Made by a program: the position numbers and the translations under genes
Shown: positions 33,019 to 42,658 of the stretch, piece after piece
How positions within the stretch are numbered: the first letter of the stretch is position 1
Layout: each line of letters begins with the position of its first letter
The notes under the pieces: model-generated
The model's input: the letters and a program-made list of their open reading frames with translations, nothing else
Told to the model about the DNA's origin: nothing
Database searches by the model: none
NCBI GenBank assembly: GCA_949519155.1
Contig: CATIQU010000034.1
Span: 1-58,538 of the forward strand
Reading direction: 5' to 3'
Source of the DNA: Polaribacter sp. SA4-10
GTDB lineage: Bacteria; Bacteroidota; Bacteroidia; Flavobacteriales; Flavobacteriaceae
DNA length: 58,538 bases

Positions 33019-35274
33019 ATGGGAGATCCATATATCTTAATGTTAGTCGCTTTAGCTGTTTTAGCGATTGTCGATTTAGTTGTCGGAGTAAGTAATGATG
33101 CTGTTAATTTTTTAAATTCAGCCATCGGATCAAAAGCAATATCCGTTAGAAACATCATGATTATTGCCAGTTTGGGAGTGTTCTTTGGAGCGATTACATC
33201 AAGTGGTATGATGGAAGTAGCACGTAAAGGAATTTTCAATCCGAACATGTTCATGTTCCAAGACATTATGTTCATTTTCATGGCCGTAATGATTACAGAT
33301 ATTCTATTATTAGACATTTTTAATTCATTAGGAATGCCAACATCAACAACCGTATCTATCGTTTTTGAATTATTGGGAGCTGCTGTTTGTATTTCTTTGT
33401 TGAAAATTTATGGACAAGATGGAACAAAATCTTTTGCAGATCTTTGGACCTACATCAACCATGAAACTGCGACCAAAATAATTTTTGGGATTCTACTCTC
33501 CGTAGTTGTCGCATTCTCTATAGGGGCGATTGTTCAATTTGTTTCTCGATTAATTTATTCTTTCAATTTTGAAAAAAGAGCCACATACATCAATGCTTTA
33601 TTTGGAGGTTTTGCCATCACAGCAATTACCTATTTCATTATCATAAAAGGAATGAAAGGAACCCCTTTTTACAAAGATGTAAAATTTTTAATTGAAGGAA
33701 ATACACTGTTAATTATCGCAGGGAGTTTTGTAGCATGGTCCTTAATATCACAAATACTAATACAGTTTTTTAAAGTAAACGTTTTAAAATTAATTATTGG
33801 TATTGGAACCTTTTCACTAGCAATGGCTTTTTCTGGAAATGACTTGGTCAACTTCGTAGGAGTGCCAATAGCTGCCTGGAATTCTTATGAAGCATGGAGT
33901 GTTTCTGGTGTTGCTGCAGACGCTTTTTCTATGGGAGTATTGGCAAAGAAAGTACCTTCTAATGTTTGGTTATTGCTAATCGCTGGAGGAATTATGGTGG
34001 TTACTTTGTGGACCTCTAGTAAGGCACAGAATGTAATTAAAACAGGAATCGATTTATCGAGACAAGGTGAAGGGCATGAGAAATTTCAACCCAATCCTTT
34101 ATCAAGAGTAGTTGTAAGGTTTGCAATGACAATCAATAAAGGAATTAGTTATATCATCCCTCAAAAAACATTGGCATTTGTAGACGCTAAGTTTCAGAAA
34201 CCAGTCATCGAATTGCCAAAAGACAAAACCTATGAATTGCCAGCATTCGATTTAGTAAGAGCCTCTGTTAACTTAATTGTTGCAGGTATTCTAATTTCAA
34301 TTGCAACCTCAATGAAATTGCCATTATCTACCACCTATGTAACCTTTATGGTTGCTATGGGTACTTCTTTAGCCGATAGAGCTTGGGGTAGAGAAAGCGC
34401 AGTATATAGAGTTGCAGGAGTGTTGAACGTGATTGGTGGTTGGTTTTTAACCGCAATTACAGCATTTTTAGCAGCAGCAATCGTTGCCTATTTAATTAGT
34501 TGGGACATGGTGATGATTCCTATTTTATTAGCCGTAGTAGCGCTATTAATTGGACGAAACACTTTAATCCACAGAAGAAAAAAGAAGGAAGTAAAAAAAC
34601 AAGTATATATTGAAAGATCGGAGTTAATTACCATCAATGGAGTGATTGAAGAAAGTGCAGATCATATTTCTGAAGTAGCTGCTCGTGTCAATAAACTATA
34701 CACAAATGTGGTGAACGATTTAGCCAACCACGATTTAAATAAATTACGTAAAACCGACAAGCACGTTGGAAAGTTAAATGATGAAATCGATGACTTAAAA
34801 GATGGTGTTTTCTACTTCATAAAATCGTTAGACGAAACCTCTGTGCAAGCAAGTAGGTTTTACATTATGATCTTAGGGTATTTACAAGACGTAGCACAGT
34901 CAATTAGTTATATTTCTCGAGCAAGTTACAAGCACGTAAATAACAATCACAAGAATTTAAAGAAAGGACAATTAAAAGACTTAAAAACAATTGATAATGA
35001 ATTAACCGCATTATTAAATAAAGTAAGTGATGTCTTTCAAAACAGAAATTTTGATGATTTAGATGCTATTTTAGTCGCAAAGCAAAACTTACTAAATGAT
35101 GTTTCTGCTTCGATTGAAAAACAAGTAGAACGAATTAGAACCGACGAAACAAGTCCAAAGAACACTACTTTGTATTTTAGTGTCTTATTAGAAACTAAGG
35201 ATTTAATTGCTGCTTTAATGAGTTTATTACAAACCTATGAAGAGTTTCATTTAGGGACTAAAGAAGTAAAATAA
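33019..35274 (+). CDS. PiT-family inorganic phosphate transporter with PhoU-like C-domain
   Basis: This 751-residue secondary transporter moves phosphate inward with cations. The two inverted PiT repeats are visible: VGVSNDAVNFLNSAIGSKA near the N terminus and FSGNDLVNFVGVPIAAWNSY in the middle, with SMKLPLSTTYVTF. After the last helix (about residue 520), about 230 residues are hydrophilic and mostly helical (INGVIEESADHISEVAARV, LNDEIDDLKDGVFYFIK, DVAQSISYISRASYKHV), resembling PhoU. That makes this the long, fused type of PiT. It forms a unit with the upstream porin and ends in a terminator. Confidence 0.92.
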   Translation: MGDPYILMLVALAVLAIVDLVVGVSNDAVNFLNSAIGSKAISVRNIMIIASLGVFFGAITSSGMMEVARKGIFNPNMFMFQDIMFIFMAVMITDILLLDIFNSLGMPTSTTVSIVFELLGAAVCISLLKIYGQDGTKSFADLWTYINHETATKIIFGILLSVVVAFSIGAIVQFVSRLIYSFNFEKRATYINALFGGFAITAITYFIIIKGMKGTPFYKDVKFLIEGNTLLIIAGSFVAWSLISQILIQFFKVNVLKLIIGIGTFSLAMAFSGNDLVNFVGVPIAAWNSYEAWSVSGVAADAFSMGVLAKKVPSNVWLLLIAGGIMVVTLWTSSKAQNVIKTGIDLSRQGEGHEKFQPNPLSRVVVRFAMTINKGISYIIPQKTLAFVDAKFQKPVIELPKDKTYELPAFDLVRASVNLIVAGILISIATSMKLPLSTTYVTFMVAMGTSLADRAWGRESAVYRVAGVLNVIGGWFLTAITAFLAAAIVAYLISWDMVMIPILLAVVALLIGRNTLIHRRKKKEVKKQVYIERSELITINGVIEESADHISEVAARVNKLYTNVVNDLANHDLNKLRKTDKHVGKLNDEIDDLKDGVFYFIKSLDETSVQASRFYIMILGYLQDVAQSISYISRASYKHVNNNHKNLKKGQLKDLKTIDNELTALLNKVSDVFQNRNFDDLDAILVAKQNLLNDVSASIEKQVERIRTDETSPKNTTLYFSVLLETKDLIAALMSLLQTYEEFHLGTKEVK

Positions 35275-35302
35275 AGAAAGAATCAGTTCTTTTAAAATAG
35301 AA

Positions 35303-35330
35303 AAAACTCGAGCATTTGCTCGGGTTTTTT
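35303..35330 (+). terminator. Terminator after the PiT gene
   Basis: ACTCGAGCA and TGCTCGGGT pair (one G-T wobble) across TT, with flanking A run and a TTTTTT tail. Genes converge here, and the A run could also allow termination from the minus side. Confidence 0.8.
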
Positions 35331-35387
35331 GCTTTATAATTTATACATGTTGATCAAGAAAGATGGTATTTCCACCTATCGATGCTT

Positions 35388-37796
35388 CTAGCTCTCCATA
35401 GACATCAAAACCATTTTCAGTTCCATATAGGTAAACCCTAGGTCTACTTTTTCTTTAAGAGCAGTCAGTCCTTTTACTTTGCCTGCCGCCTCAATTTCGT
35501 TGCGAATTTTTTTATACCGCTTTAATTCGATCAATTCTAAGACATCAATTTCTCCAGAAACAATATAGTTTGCCAAATGATTTTCTACCGTTCCAGCAGT
35601 TAGACTACGTTCCTTTGCAATGTCTTTTATTGAAAGCCCGGATTTGAACAACTCAAAAGAAATCTGTTTGGTAGGTTTTTTATCTTCTTTCTTTTGTTCG
35701 TTGAATTTATTAATCCCATTTTCTTTACAATACGCTTCAATAATGTCTAGTATTCTGCCACCATACTTCGTAACACGCGTTTTACCCATGCCCACTATTT
35801 TTAACAAAGCAGCAGCAGTTCTTGGTAAATTGTCGCAGAGGGCGTACAACGTTTCTTGAGTGAAAATCTGATAATGAGGAATTTTTTCATCATTAAAAAT
35901 TTCATCTCTTAATTCTCGCAATTTAATAGCTAAAATAGGATCGCGTTTAGAAATGACTTTCTTTTTTTTAGTAGGTTCACTATTTTGCAAGACCGCTTTT
36001 GCTCTTACCTGCAAAAAGGTATGCACCTTAAACCCTTTGGTCATTTTTTGAAGTGAAAATAACTTTTCTTCCAACTTTTCTTGAAGAGAATCAAACTGTT
36101 TGCTAAAATCTTTCTTAACCGCTTTGTTATCTGTAGAAAAGGAAAGTGCGTCTAAGGGTTTTTGAATGTTATTTTGAGTTTGATTTAAAAAATAAGCCAT
36201 CGCTTTTGTAAAACGTTCCTGAACTGCGCTACTGTTTTCTGGTAGAATGTCCTCTTCTGAAAGTGCTAATAATTGATTTCTAAACCCTGCAGCAACTTTC
36301 ATCAATGCAACAATTCCGTCATCTTTTATCGTATGTAAATGTTCAATTACGGCACCATTAATACTGGTTTGATTTTTATAGAAAATATCAATCAAACGCG
36401 TAATTGGATATAAAAACGGTTGGTAATCTAACAATTCAGCAATTAAATTGAGTTGAAATTCTTTTTCAGATTCGTTTAAAATGGCTTCATCAGGATGGTT
36501 TTCTTCTACCCCTTGATTAAAGACACTCACCGTATTGTCATTAATAATGGCGCTACTCGTAATGGGTGTCTTTAAAACCAATCCTTCCAAGGAAGTACAT
36601 CGACTTAAGGCCACATAGGTTTGTCCATGCGCAAAAGAGGCTTCCGCATCTATAATGGCTCTTTCAAAGGTCAATCCCTGACTTTTATGAATTGTTATTG
36701 CCCATGCCAATCGCAATGGCATTTGTTTAAAGGATCCGACAATATCTTCTTTTAATTCTTTTGTTTCATCATTAATCGAATAGTTAATGTTGTCCCACAT
36801 TTCCTTTTCGGTTACAATTTCGTCTACCTCATTGGCACATTGTACATTTACCGATTCCCTAGAAATTGCCGTAATAATTCCTATTTTTCCATTGTAATAT
36901 CTTTTTTCTAACGAAGAATCATTTTTGATGAACATCACCTGAGCACCCACTTTCAATTCTAATTTTTCAGCGTTTGGAAATGCATTTTCATTGAATTTTC
37001 CAGAAATTTCAGCTTGAAAAAAAGTAGATTTACTTTTGACTTTATTCAGTTCAGAATCGTTAATTAAATTCGCCCTGTTATTATGAGTAGTAAGTGTAAT
37101 ATAACCCTCTTCTTTGCTTGGAGAAAAGTTGGGATTGTATCGTTTGTTTAAAATTTTCGCTGACTTTTCAGACAAATCATCATTTCTAATTTCATTTAGA
37201 ATAGTAATGAAATCTTCGTTTTTTTGACGATAAATATGTTTCAATTCAATAGAAACCACATTGGCTTCCTGATACGCTTTTGAGCTAAAAAAGTAAACCG
37301 TTTCGTAATGTGATTGTAACAAACTCCATTCGTTGGGTCTTACCACTGGAGCTAATTGTTGCAAGTCGCCAATCATTAATACTTGCGCACCCCCAAAGAC
37401 TTTGTTTCTGTTCTTATAGCGACGCATTACTTGGTCTATACCATCCAACAAATCTGCACGCACCATACTAATTTCATCAATGATGACCAGATCTAAGGAT
37501 TTAATAATATCGATTTTCGTTTTCGAAAACTTCCGTTGTTGGTTCGATGTGTTTGCAATCTGATTGGGTAGAATGGGCCCAAATGGCATTTGAAAAAACG
37601 AATGAATGGTGACTCCTTTTGCGTTAATTGCAGCAACCCCTGTGGGTGCCACAATGACCATTCTTTTTAAGGATTCTTTTTTAATTTGATGTAGAAAAGT
37701 AGTTTTTCCTGTACCCGCTTTCCCTGTGATAAACAAATTTCGGTCTGTTTTATCAATAAATTGTAAGGCGAGTTCTAATTCAGGATTTTTAGGCAT
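35388..37796 (-). CDS. Pif1-like helicase with HRDC and RecQ-type HTH tail
   Basis: The ATG at 37796 gives 802 aa; a TTG six codons upstream is less likely. Residues 25-32 are the Walker A (GKAGTGKTTF region), followed by VVAPTGVAAINAKGVTIHSFF, LVIIDEISMVRADLLDGID and GDLQQLAPV, and then HKSQGLTFERAIID and VALSRCTSLEGLVL, the PIF1/RecD-type superfamily 1B motifs. The C-terminal 180 residues hold an HRDC-like helical domain (about 640-705, LRELRDEIF through VTKYGGRILDII) and a final helix-turn-helix (about 725-770, LFKSGLSIKDIAKERSL) like the RecQ tail. DNA repair or recombination intermediates are likely substrates. Confidence 0.88.
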   Translation of the reverse strand: MPKNPELELALQFIDKTDRNLFITGKAGTGKTTFLHQIKKESLKRMVIVAPTGVAAINAKGVTIHSFFQMPFGPILPNQIANTSNQQRKFSKTKIDIIKSLDLVIIDEISMVRADLLDGIDQVMRRYKNRNKVFGGAQVLMIGDLQQLAPVVRPNEWSLLQSHYETVYFFSSKAYQEANVVSIELKHIYRQKNEDFITILNEIRNDDLSEKSAKILNKRYNPNFSPSKEEGYITLTTHNNRANLINDSELNKVKSKSTFFQAEISGKFNENAFPNAEKLELKVGAQVMFIKNDSSLEKRYYNGKIGIITAISRESVNVQCANEVDEIVTEKEMWDNINYSINDETKELKEDIVGSFKQMPLRLAWAITIHKSQGLTFERAIIDAEASFAHGQTYVALSRCTSLEGLVLKTPITSSAIINDNTVSVFNQGVEENHPDEAILNESEKEFQLNLIAELLDYQPFLYPITRLIDIFYKNQTSINGAVIEHLHTIKDDGIVALMKVAAGFRNQLLALSEEDILPENSSAVQERFTKAMAYFLNQTQNNIQKPLDALSFSTDNKAVKKDFSKQFDSLQEKLEEKLFSLQKMTKGFKVHTFLQVRAKAVLQNSEPTKKKKVISKRDPILAIKLRELRDEIFNDEKIPHYQIFTQETLYALCDNLPRTAAALLKIVGMGKTRVTKYGGRILDIIEAYCKENGINKFNEQKKEDKKPTKQISFELFKSGLSIKDIAKERSLTAGTVENHLANYIVSGEIDVLELIELKRYKKIRNEIEAAGKVKGLTALKEKVDLGFTYMELKMVLMSMES

Positions 37797-37935
37797 TTGC
37801 ACTTTTTTCAGCAAGATAAAAAATTAAAAATTAGTTCCTAAAAATTGCATGAAATTTGTTTTACCTTTTTCAAGGCATCCAATTTTTTACAACTATTTCT
37901 GAGACAGATACTCGAGAATTTACAAGCTCAATAAA

Positions 37936-40122
37936 TTAGAGAGCAAGTAAACCAAAGTCATTTAAAGCCAATAGAGACTTCGAAAACCAGAACAACTCAA
38001 AATCTTCAAAATGTGTTTCAAAATCAGTTTTTATTTCTGAAAAAGAAAGTACTTTTTTCTGTGTTGGTTTCAAATCTTCAAGGATGTTTAAAAACCACTC
38101 CCCTTTTTCTTTGTCCAATTTTATTTGGAAAGTATCCGTTCTGTCATGAAAAGTCAATTCAAGAAACCTATTTTTGAATCCTTTTTTAGATTTTGAAAAT
38201 TCACGAATTAAAGGAGTTCCCCCAAGCCATAGAATTTTAGCAGTTGGTTTTAGAGAAAGATTTGTGTTTTCCGTGAGGCAATCCTCAATATAAAAAGGAG
38301 CAATCGTGGGCTGTGGAATTTTAAAGTCAAACCATTCCTGTAAATCCATATCAAAACCAACATGGTGCATGTAATTAAAAAGTGATTTTTTTAATCCACT
38401 ACTAAATGTATCATGATCAATTCCAGTTTTATCAATAAAATCAACATCATTATTTGCAAATAAAATGTCTTTATAATTGGGAGTAATTCCATATTCAGAC
38501 GGATTCAATCCAACTGGACTGTGCGCTGTTAAAGCAAATTGATGCCAGAAACCAGACTGTATGATACCAAGCTCAAAAAGCTGTCTCACCATTTCCAAGC
38601 TATCCACTGTTTCTTGGATCGTTTGCGTTGGGTACCCATACATTAAATAGGAGTGTACCATAATATTCGCCTCCGTAAAATTGCGAGTTACCTGCGCAAC
38701 TTGCGCAACGGTAACCCCTTTGTCTATTAATTTCAGTAAACGATCAGACGCCACTTCCAATCCACCAGAAACCGCAATACAACCCGATTCTTTTAGTAAT
38801 TGACACAGATCTCTGGTGAAATTCTTTTCAAAACGAATATTCGTCCACCAAGTCACCGTTAATTTTCTCTTTAAAATCTCTAAAGCCAATGCTTTCATCA
38901 ATGCAGGAGGTGCAGCTTCATCTACAAAATGAAAACCGTTTTCACCAGTTTGAAGTATCAGTTCCTCCATTCTGTCCACCAAAAGTGCAGCCGCTACAGG
39001 TTCATACAATTTAATATAGTCCAAAGAAATATCACAAAAAGTACATTTCCCCCAATAGCAACCATGTGCCATTGTCAGTTTGTTCCACCGACCATCACTC
39101 CACAAACTATGCATTGGATTGGCAATTTCAATCACAGAAATATAGCAGTCTAATTTTAAATCTGTATAGTCTGGCGTTCCAACTTGCGCTTGTTTATAGT
39201 CTGGTCTAGTAGTGTTGTTCTTATAAATAATTTCTCCGTTTTCCAGAAGAAATGTCCTTTTAAATTCGGTTGATGTTGGGTTTTGAACATGTGCATTTAA
39301 AAGCTCGATGGGCAATTCGCCATCATCCAACGTAATGAAATCGAAAAATTCGAACACACGTTTATCCGCAACAGAACGTAATTCTGTATTCGGGAATCCG
39401 CCGCCCATAGCTGTTTTTACGGTTGGGTATTTTGCTTTTATGTATTGAGCACAACGAAATGCACTGTATAAATTTCCGGGGAAAGGCACCGAAAAACACA
39501 CCATTTTAGGCGTAGTCTTTTGGAGCGATTCCTCAAGAATATTAAGAGTAATATCGTCAATAAAGCTTTGTTCGTCTTGCAAACTGTCATACAATTCATC
39601 AAACCGATTTGCACTTCTTCCCAAGCGTTCTGCGTAGCGGCTAAATCCAAAATTTTCATCAATACATTCCACAATAAAATCGGAGAGATCTTCAAGATAC
39701 AAGGTAGAAAGATGCTTCGCTTTGTCTTGCATTCCCATTTCTCCAAAGGCCCATTCCAAGTCATCTAATTGTTCAAAACGAGACGCTCTAGGTAAAAAAT
39801 TGAGGGTACAGATTTGTCGCGCCAATGTTAGATTCTTTCCTTGTAAAAAGATAATCACATTGTCTAACGTTTGAAGGTAGGCCTCTTTAAGTGCATAGAT
39901 TCTTTGTGAATTTTCAGAAACAATCGTCTCGTTTTCAAAAGCAATCTCGAAAAGTGTTTCAAAGGTTTTCTTGTTGAATAACTCCTGAATTACCTCAATT
40001 CCTAAATCTATTTGAAAAGAAGCAATCTCTTTTGTATTTAAAAAACCCTTTAGGTAGGCAGTAGCCGGATACGGGGTATTTAACTGTGTAAATGGAGGAG
40101 TTATTAGTAAAAGATCTTTCAA
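37936..40122 (-). CDS. B12-binding-type radical SAM protein with CX4CX2C motif
   Basis: The 728-residue protein begins MKDLLLITPPFTQLNTPYPA as B12-dependent radical SAM proteins do. It has a Rossmann-like segment (MVCFSVPFPGNLYSAFRCA, then AMGGGFPNTELRS) and the radical SAM domain from about residue 348. The cluster cysteines are Cys355, Cys360 and Cys363 (HGCYWGKCTFCD), spaced CX4CX2C instead of the usual CX3CX2C. Later ISGGLEVASDRLLKLIDKG-type and MYGYPTQT motifs (VSGGLEVASDR) fit. The canonical cobalamin DxHxxG motif is not apparent. Substrate unknown; the neighbouring Dus gene on the same strand (55 nt gap) gives no clear hint. Confidence 0.85.
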   Translation of the reverse strand: MKDLLLITPPFTQLNTPYPATAYLKGFLNTKEIASFQIDLGIEVIQELFNKKTFETLFEIAFENETIVSENSQRIYALKEAYLQTLDNVIIFLQGKNLTLARQICTLNFLPRASRFEQLDDLEWAFGEMGMQDKAKHLSTLYLEDLSDFIVECIDENFGFSRYAERLGRSANRFDELYDSLQDEQSFIDDITLNILEESLQKTTPKMVCFSVPFPGNLYSAFRCAQYIKAKYPTVKTAMGGGFPNTELRSVADKRVFEFFDFITLDDGELPIELLNAHVQNPTSTEFKRTFLLENGEIIYKNNTTRPDYKQAQVGTPDYTDLKLDCYISVIEIANPMHSLWSDGRWNKLTMAHGCYWGKCTFCDISLDYIKLYEPVAAALLVDRMEELILQTGENGFHFVDEAAPPALMKALALEILKRKLTVTWWTNIRFEKNFTRDLCQLLKESGCIAVSGGLEVASDRLLKLIDKGVTVAQVAQVTRNFTEANIMVHSYLMYGYPTQTIQETVDSLEMVRQLFELGIIQSGFWHQFALTAHSPVGLNPSEYGITPNYKDILFANNDVDFIDKTGIDHDTFSSGLKKSLFNYMHHVGFDMDLQEWFDFKIPQPTIAPFYIEDCLTENTNLSLKPTAKILWLGGTPLIREFSKSKKGFKNRFLELTFHDRTDTFQIKLDKEKGEWFLNILEDLKPTQKKVLSFSEIKTDFETHFEDFELFWFSKSLLALNDFGLLAL

Positions 40123-40199
40123 AATGGGGCTTTAAAATAGAGCAACAAAGGTAAGTTAATTCTTTTGCTATTTTCTTGTGCAAGCATGAATTTACAGCG

Positions 40200-41144
40200 T
40201 TACACGTTCTTTAAAATCGTTGCTACAGCCTGTTGGTATTTTTTTGGATTTCCTGCTTTTTTAATGGCCTTGAAAGTTTTTTGTGGATTGGGAAACGATT
40301 GAGAGAAGAATTCCCAAAAACCCAGCATTTTCATTTTTATAGGCGTTGGACCCGAAAGGTATTCGTCGTATTGATTGTAAATGGTATCGTGAAATTCTGA
40401 GAATATTTTCCAACGATCTTTTGGGTATTCTGTGGTGTCGTCTTTGATCATTTGAGGCAAAAAAGGATCCGCAATCAAGCCCCTACCAATCATAAAATGA
40501 TCCATACTAGGAAAACGTTCTTGTATTTTTTTAAATGCGGCAACACTCGTAATGTCTCCGTTGTAATATAGTTTGTGTTTTGTACTGCTGATACACTTCT
40601 CAAAAGCATCTAAGTCTACAGGGCCTTTGTATAATTGTTTCCCAATACGAGCATGAATCGCAATGTTTTTGAGAGGATACTTGTCTAAAATTGGAAAAGC
40701 AGCTAAAATTTCTTGTGCATTTTCATAGCCCATTCGCATTTTCATAGAAACCAAAACATCCGTTTCATTGTGTGCTTTGTGTAAAACTTCGTCTATTCTT
40801 GCTGGATTGCAAATTAAACCAGAACCCATTCCAGATTTGGTGACCATCGGGTAGGGGCAGCCCAAATTCCAATTCAATTCTTTGTAGCCTAAGCTTTGCA
40901 CATACTTAGCCACATATAAAAACTCATCCGGATCATTGGTAATTACTTGGGGAATGACTTCCAACGTCGAATTGTTTTCGATCAACAAATCATTTTGATA
41001 GGATTGTTTTATTTTTAACTTTCCGTTCAAGCGAATATAAGGTGCGTAAAAAGTATCGATCCCACCAAAATAATGGTGGAATGCATTGCGAAAGCGAAAA
41101 TCAGTAAAACCCTGTAAAGGGGAGGAAAGTAACGTAAATGCCAT
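40200..41144 (-). CDS. tRNA-dihydrouridine synthase (Dus family)
   Basis: This flavin enzyme reduces uridine to dihydrouridine in the tRNA D-loop. The 314-residue barrel starts TLLSSPLQGFTDFRFR, has IPQVITNDPDEF and the catalytic Cys96 in NWNLGCPYPM, then KMRMGYENA, IHARIGKQLYKG, YNGDITS and GRGLIADPFLP for FMN phosphate binding. It resembles the DusC-type side of the family (short linker, KSGMGSGLICNP). It lies upstream of the radical SAM gene on the minus strand, with 77 bp between them. Confidence 0.9.
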   Translation of the reverse strand: MAFTLLSSPLQGFTDFRFRNAFHHYFGGIDTFYAPYIRLNGKLKIKQSYQNDLLIENNSTLEVIPQVITNDPDEFLYVAKYVQSLGYKELNWNLGCPYPMVTKSGMGSGLICNPARIDEVLHKAHNETDVLVSMKMRMGYENAQEILAAFPILDKYPLKNIAIHARIGKQLYKGPVDLDAFEKCISSTKHKLYYNGDITSVAAFKKIQERFPSMDHFMIGRGLIADPFLPQMIKDDTTEYPKDRWKIFSEFHDTIYNQYDEYLSGPTPIKMKMLGFWEFFSQSFPNPQKTFKAIKKAGNPKKYQQAVATILKNV

Positions 41145-41236
41145 GTTTGTATTTAGTTGGACAAAGATAGTTTAATTGAAGTCTAGATTCGTGGACTCTT
41201 TCGTAGGATTTAAACTTTCAAACAAATTTTAAAAAT

Positions 41237-41267
41237 AAAAATCCCAAGCGCTAAGCTCAGGATTTTT
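41237..41267 (-). terminator. Terminator after odhB
   Basis: AAAAATCC and GGATTTTT pair around a 15-base loop (with AGC/GCT inside). It lies just past the odhB stop in the minus direction; the symmetrical A and T runs make it bidirectional. Confidence 0.7.
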
Positions 41268-41292
41268 AATATTTATCTGGCAACATGGTTGC

Positions 41293-42504
41293 CTACATTT
41301 CCAATGCTTTTGTTGGATCATTGTTCATTAACAATTCCACAGGATTTTCTAAAGCTTCTTTTACAGCTACTAAAAACCCAACAGATTCTCTACCATCTAC
41401 AATTCTGTGATCGTATGATAACGCAACATACATAACCGGTTGAATCACCACTTCACCATTTACAGCCATCGGTCTGTTTACAATATTGTGCATTCCTAAA
41501 ATTCCACTTTGTGGAGGGTTTACAATTGGAGTAGACAACATAGAACCAAAAACACCACCGTTGGTAATTGTAAAGGTTCCACCCGTCATTTCATTAATCG
41601 TTATTTGCCCATCCCTAGCTCTTATTGCTAAGCGTTTTACTTCGCTTTCAACACCTCTAAAAGACAAGTCTTCCGCATTTCTAATCACCGGAACCATTAA
41701 TCCTTTCGGTCCAGAAACAGCAATCGAAATATCTTGAAAATCATGTTTTATTTGAAAGTCACCATCAATCATCGAATTCACATCAGGATACATTTCTAAC
41801 GCTCTTACAACCGCCAATGTGAAGAAAGACATAAAGCCTAATCCAACACCATGTCTTGCTTTAAAAGCCTCTTTGTATTCCGTTCGTAAGTCAAAAATTG
41901 GCTGCATGTTTACCTCGTTAAACGTTGTTAACATCGCAGTTTCGCTTTTTACAGCTACCAAACGTTCCGCAACTTTTCTGCGCAACATCGACATTTTTTT
42001 ACGTTCCGTACCACGAGAACCATTTGCAGGTTGCGTCCCCATAGAAGGTACTGCTTTTACAGCATCCTCTTTGGTAATGCGTCCATCTTTTCCGGTTCCT
42101 TTTATAGCAGAAGCCGTCATTCCTTTTTCAGCCAATACTTTCTTCGCTGCAGGTGAAGCTGTTCCAGTAGCATAAGTTGCTGCTTTCGGAGTTTCTTTTA
42201 CCTCCACCTTTTCTACGGGCTTCGGTGCTGCTACTGTTTGAGGTGCATCACCAGCTGGTTTTGCAGCGCTTGTATCAATCAAACAAACTACCTCCCCAAC
42301 ATTTACAGCATCCCCTTCTTCCGCTTTTAAAGTGATAATACCACTTTCTTCTGCTGGCAATTCTAAGGTCGCTTTGTCAGAATCTACTTCTGCAATGGGT
42401 TGATCTTTTTCAACATAATCTCCATCCTCAACTAACCAAGCTGCAATTTCTACTTCTGTAATTGATTCTCCCGGAGAAGGAACTTTCATTTCTAAAACAC
42501 TCAT
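41293..42504 (-). CDS. odhB: 2-oxoglutarate dehydrogenase E2, dihydrolipoyl succinyltransferase
   Basis: This is the E2 core of the 2-oxoglutarate dehydrogenase complex, passing succinyl from lipoyl to CoA. Residues 1-76 are the lipoyl domain with Lys44 ([10 protein letters not shown]). A linker rich in Ala/Pro/Lys follows, then a peripheral subunit-binding domain ([14 protein letters not shown], about 116-150) and the catalytic domain with His366 and Asp370 ([14 protein letters not shown]). Length (403) is normal. It follows odhA on the minus strand with 154 bp between them, a pair whose products assemble together. Confidence 0.96.
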   Translation of the reverse strand: MSVLEMKVPSPGESITEVEIAAWLVEDGDYVEKDQPIAEVDSDKATLELPAEESGIITLKAEEGDAVNVGEVVCLIDTSAAKPAGDAPQTVAAPKPVEKVEVKETPKAATYATGTASPAAKKVLAEKGMTASAIKGTGKDGRITKEDAVKAVPSMGTQPANGSRGTERKKMSMLRRKVAERLVAVKSETAMLTTFNEVNMQPIFDLRTEYKEAFKARHGVGLGFMSFFTLAVVRALEMYPDVNSMIDGDFQIKHDFQDISIAVSGPKGLMVPVIRNAEDLSFRGVESEVKRLAIRARDGQITINEMTGGTFTITNGGVFGSMLSTPIVNPPQSGILGMHNIVNRPMAVNGEVVIQPVMYVALSYDHRIVDGRESVGFLVAVKEALENPVELLMNNDPTKALEM

Positions 42505-42658
42505 GGTTTCTTATTTTACTTGCGCTGAATATGTTTCAGCATTTAATTATTTTACTTTTTATAATTTGGGCGTTTTAACAGGCTTTCCACGATATTTTTT
42601 TAATTTTTTCCTTAACAGTCAAAAATTAAAAAGGATGCTGTTTCAATCCTTAACGCAC

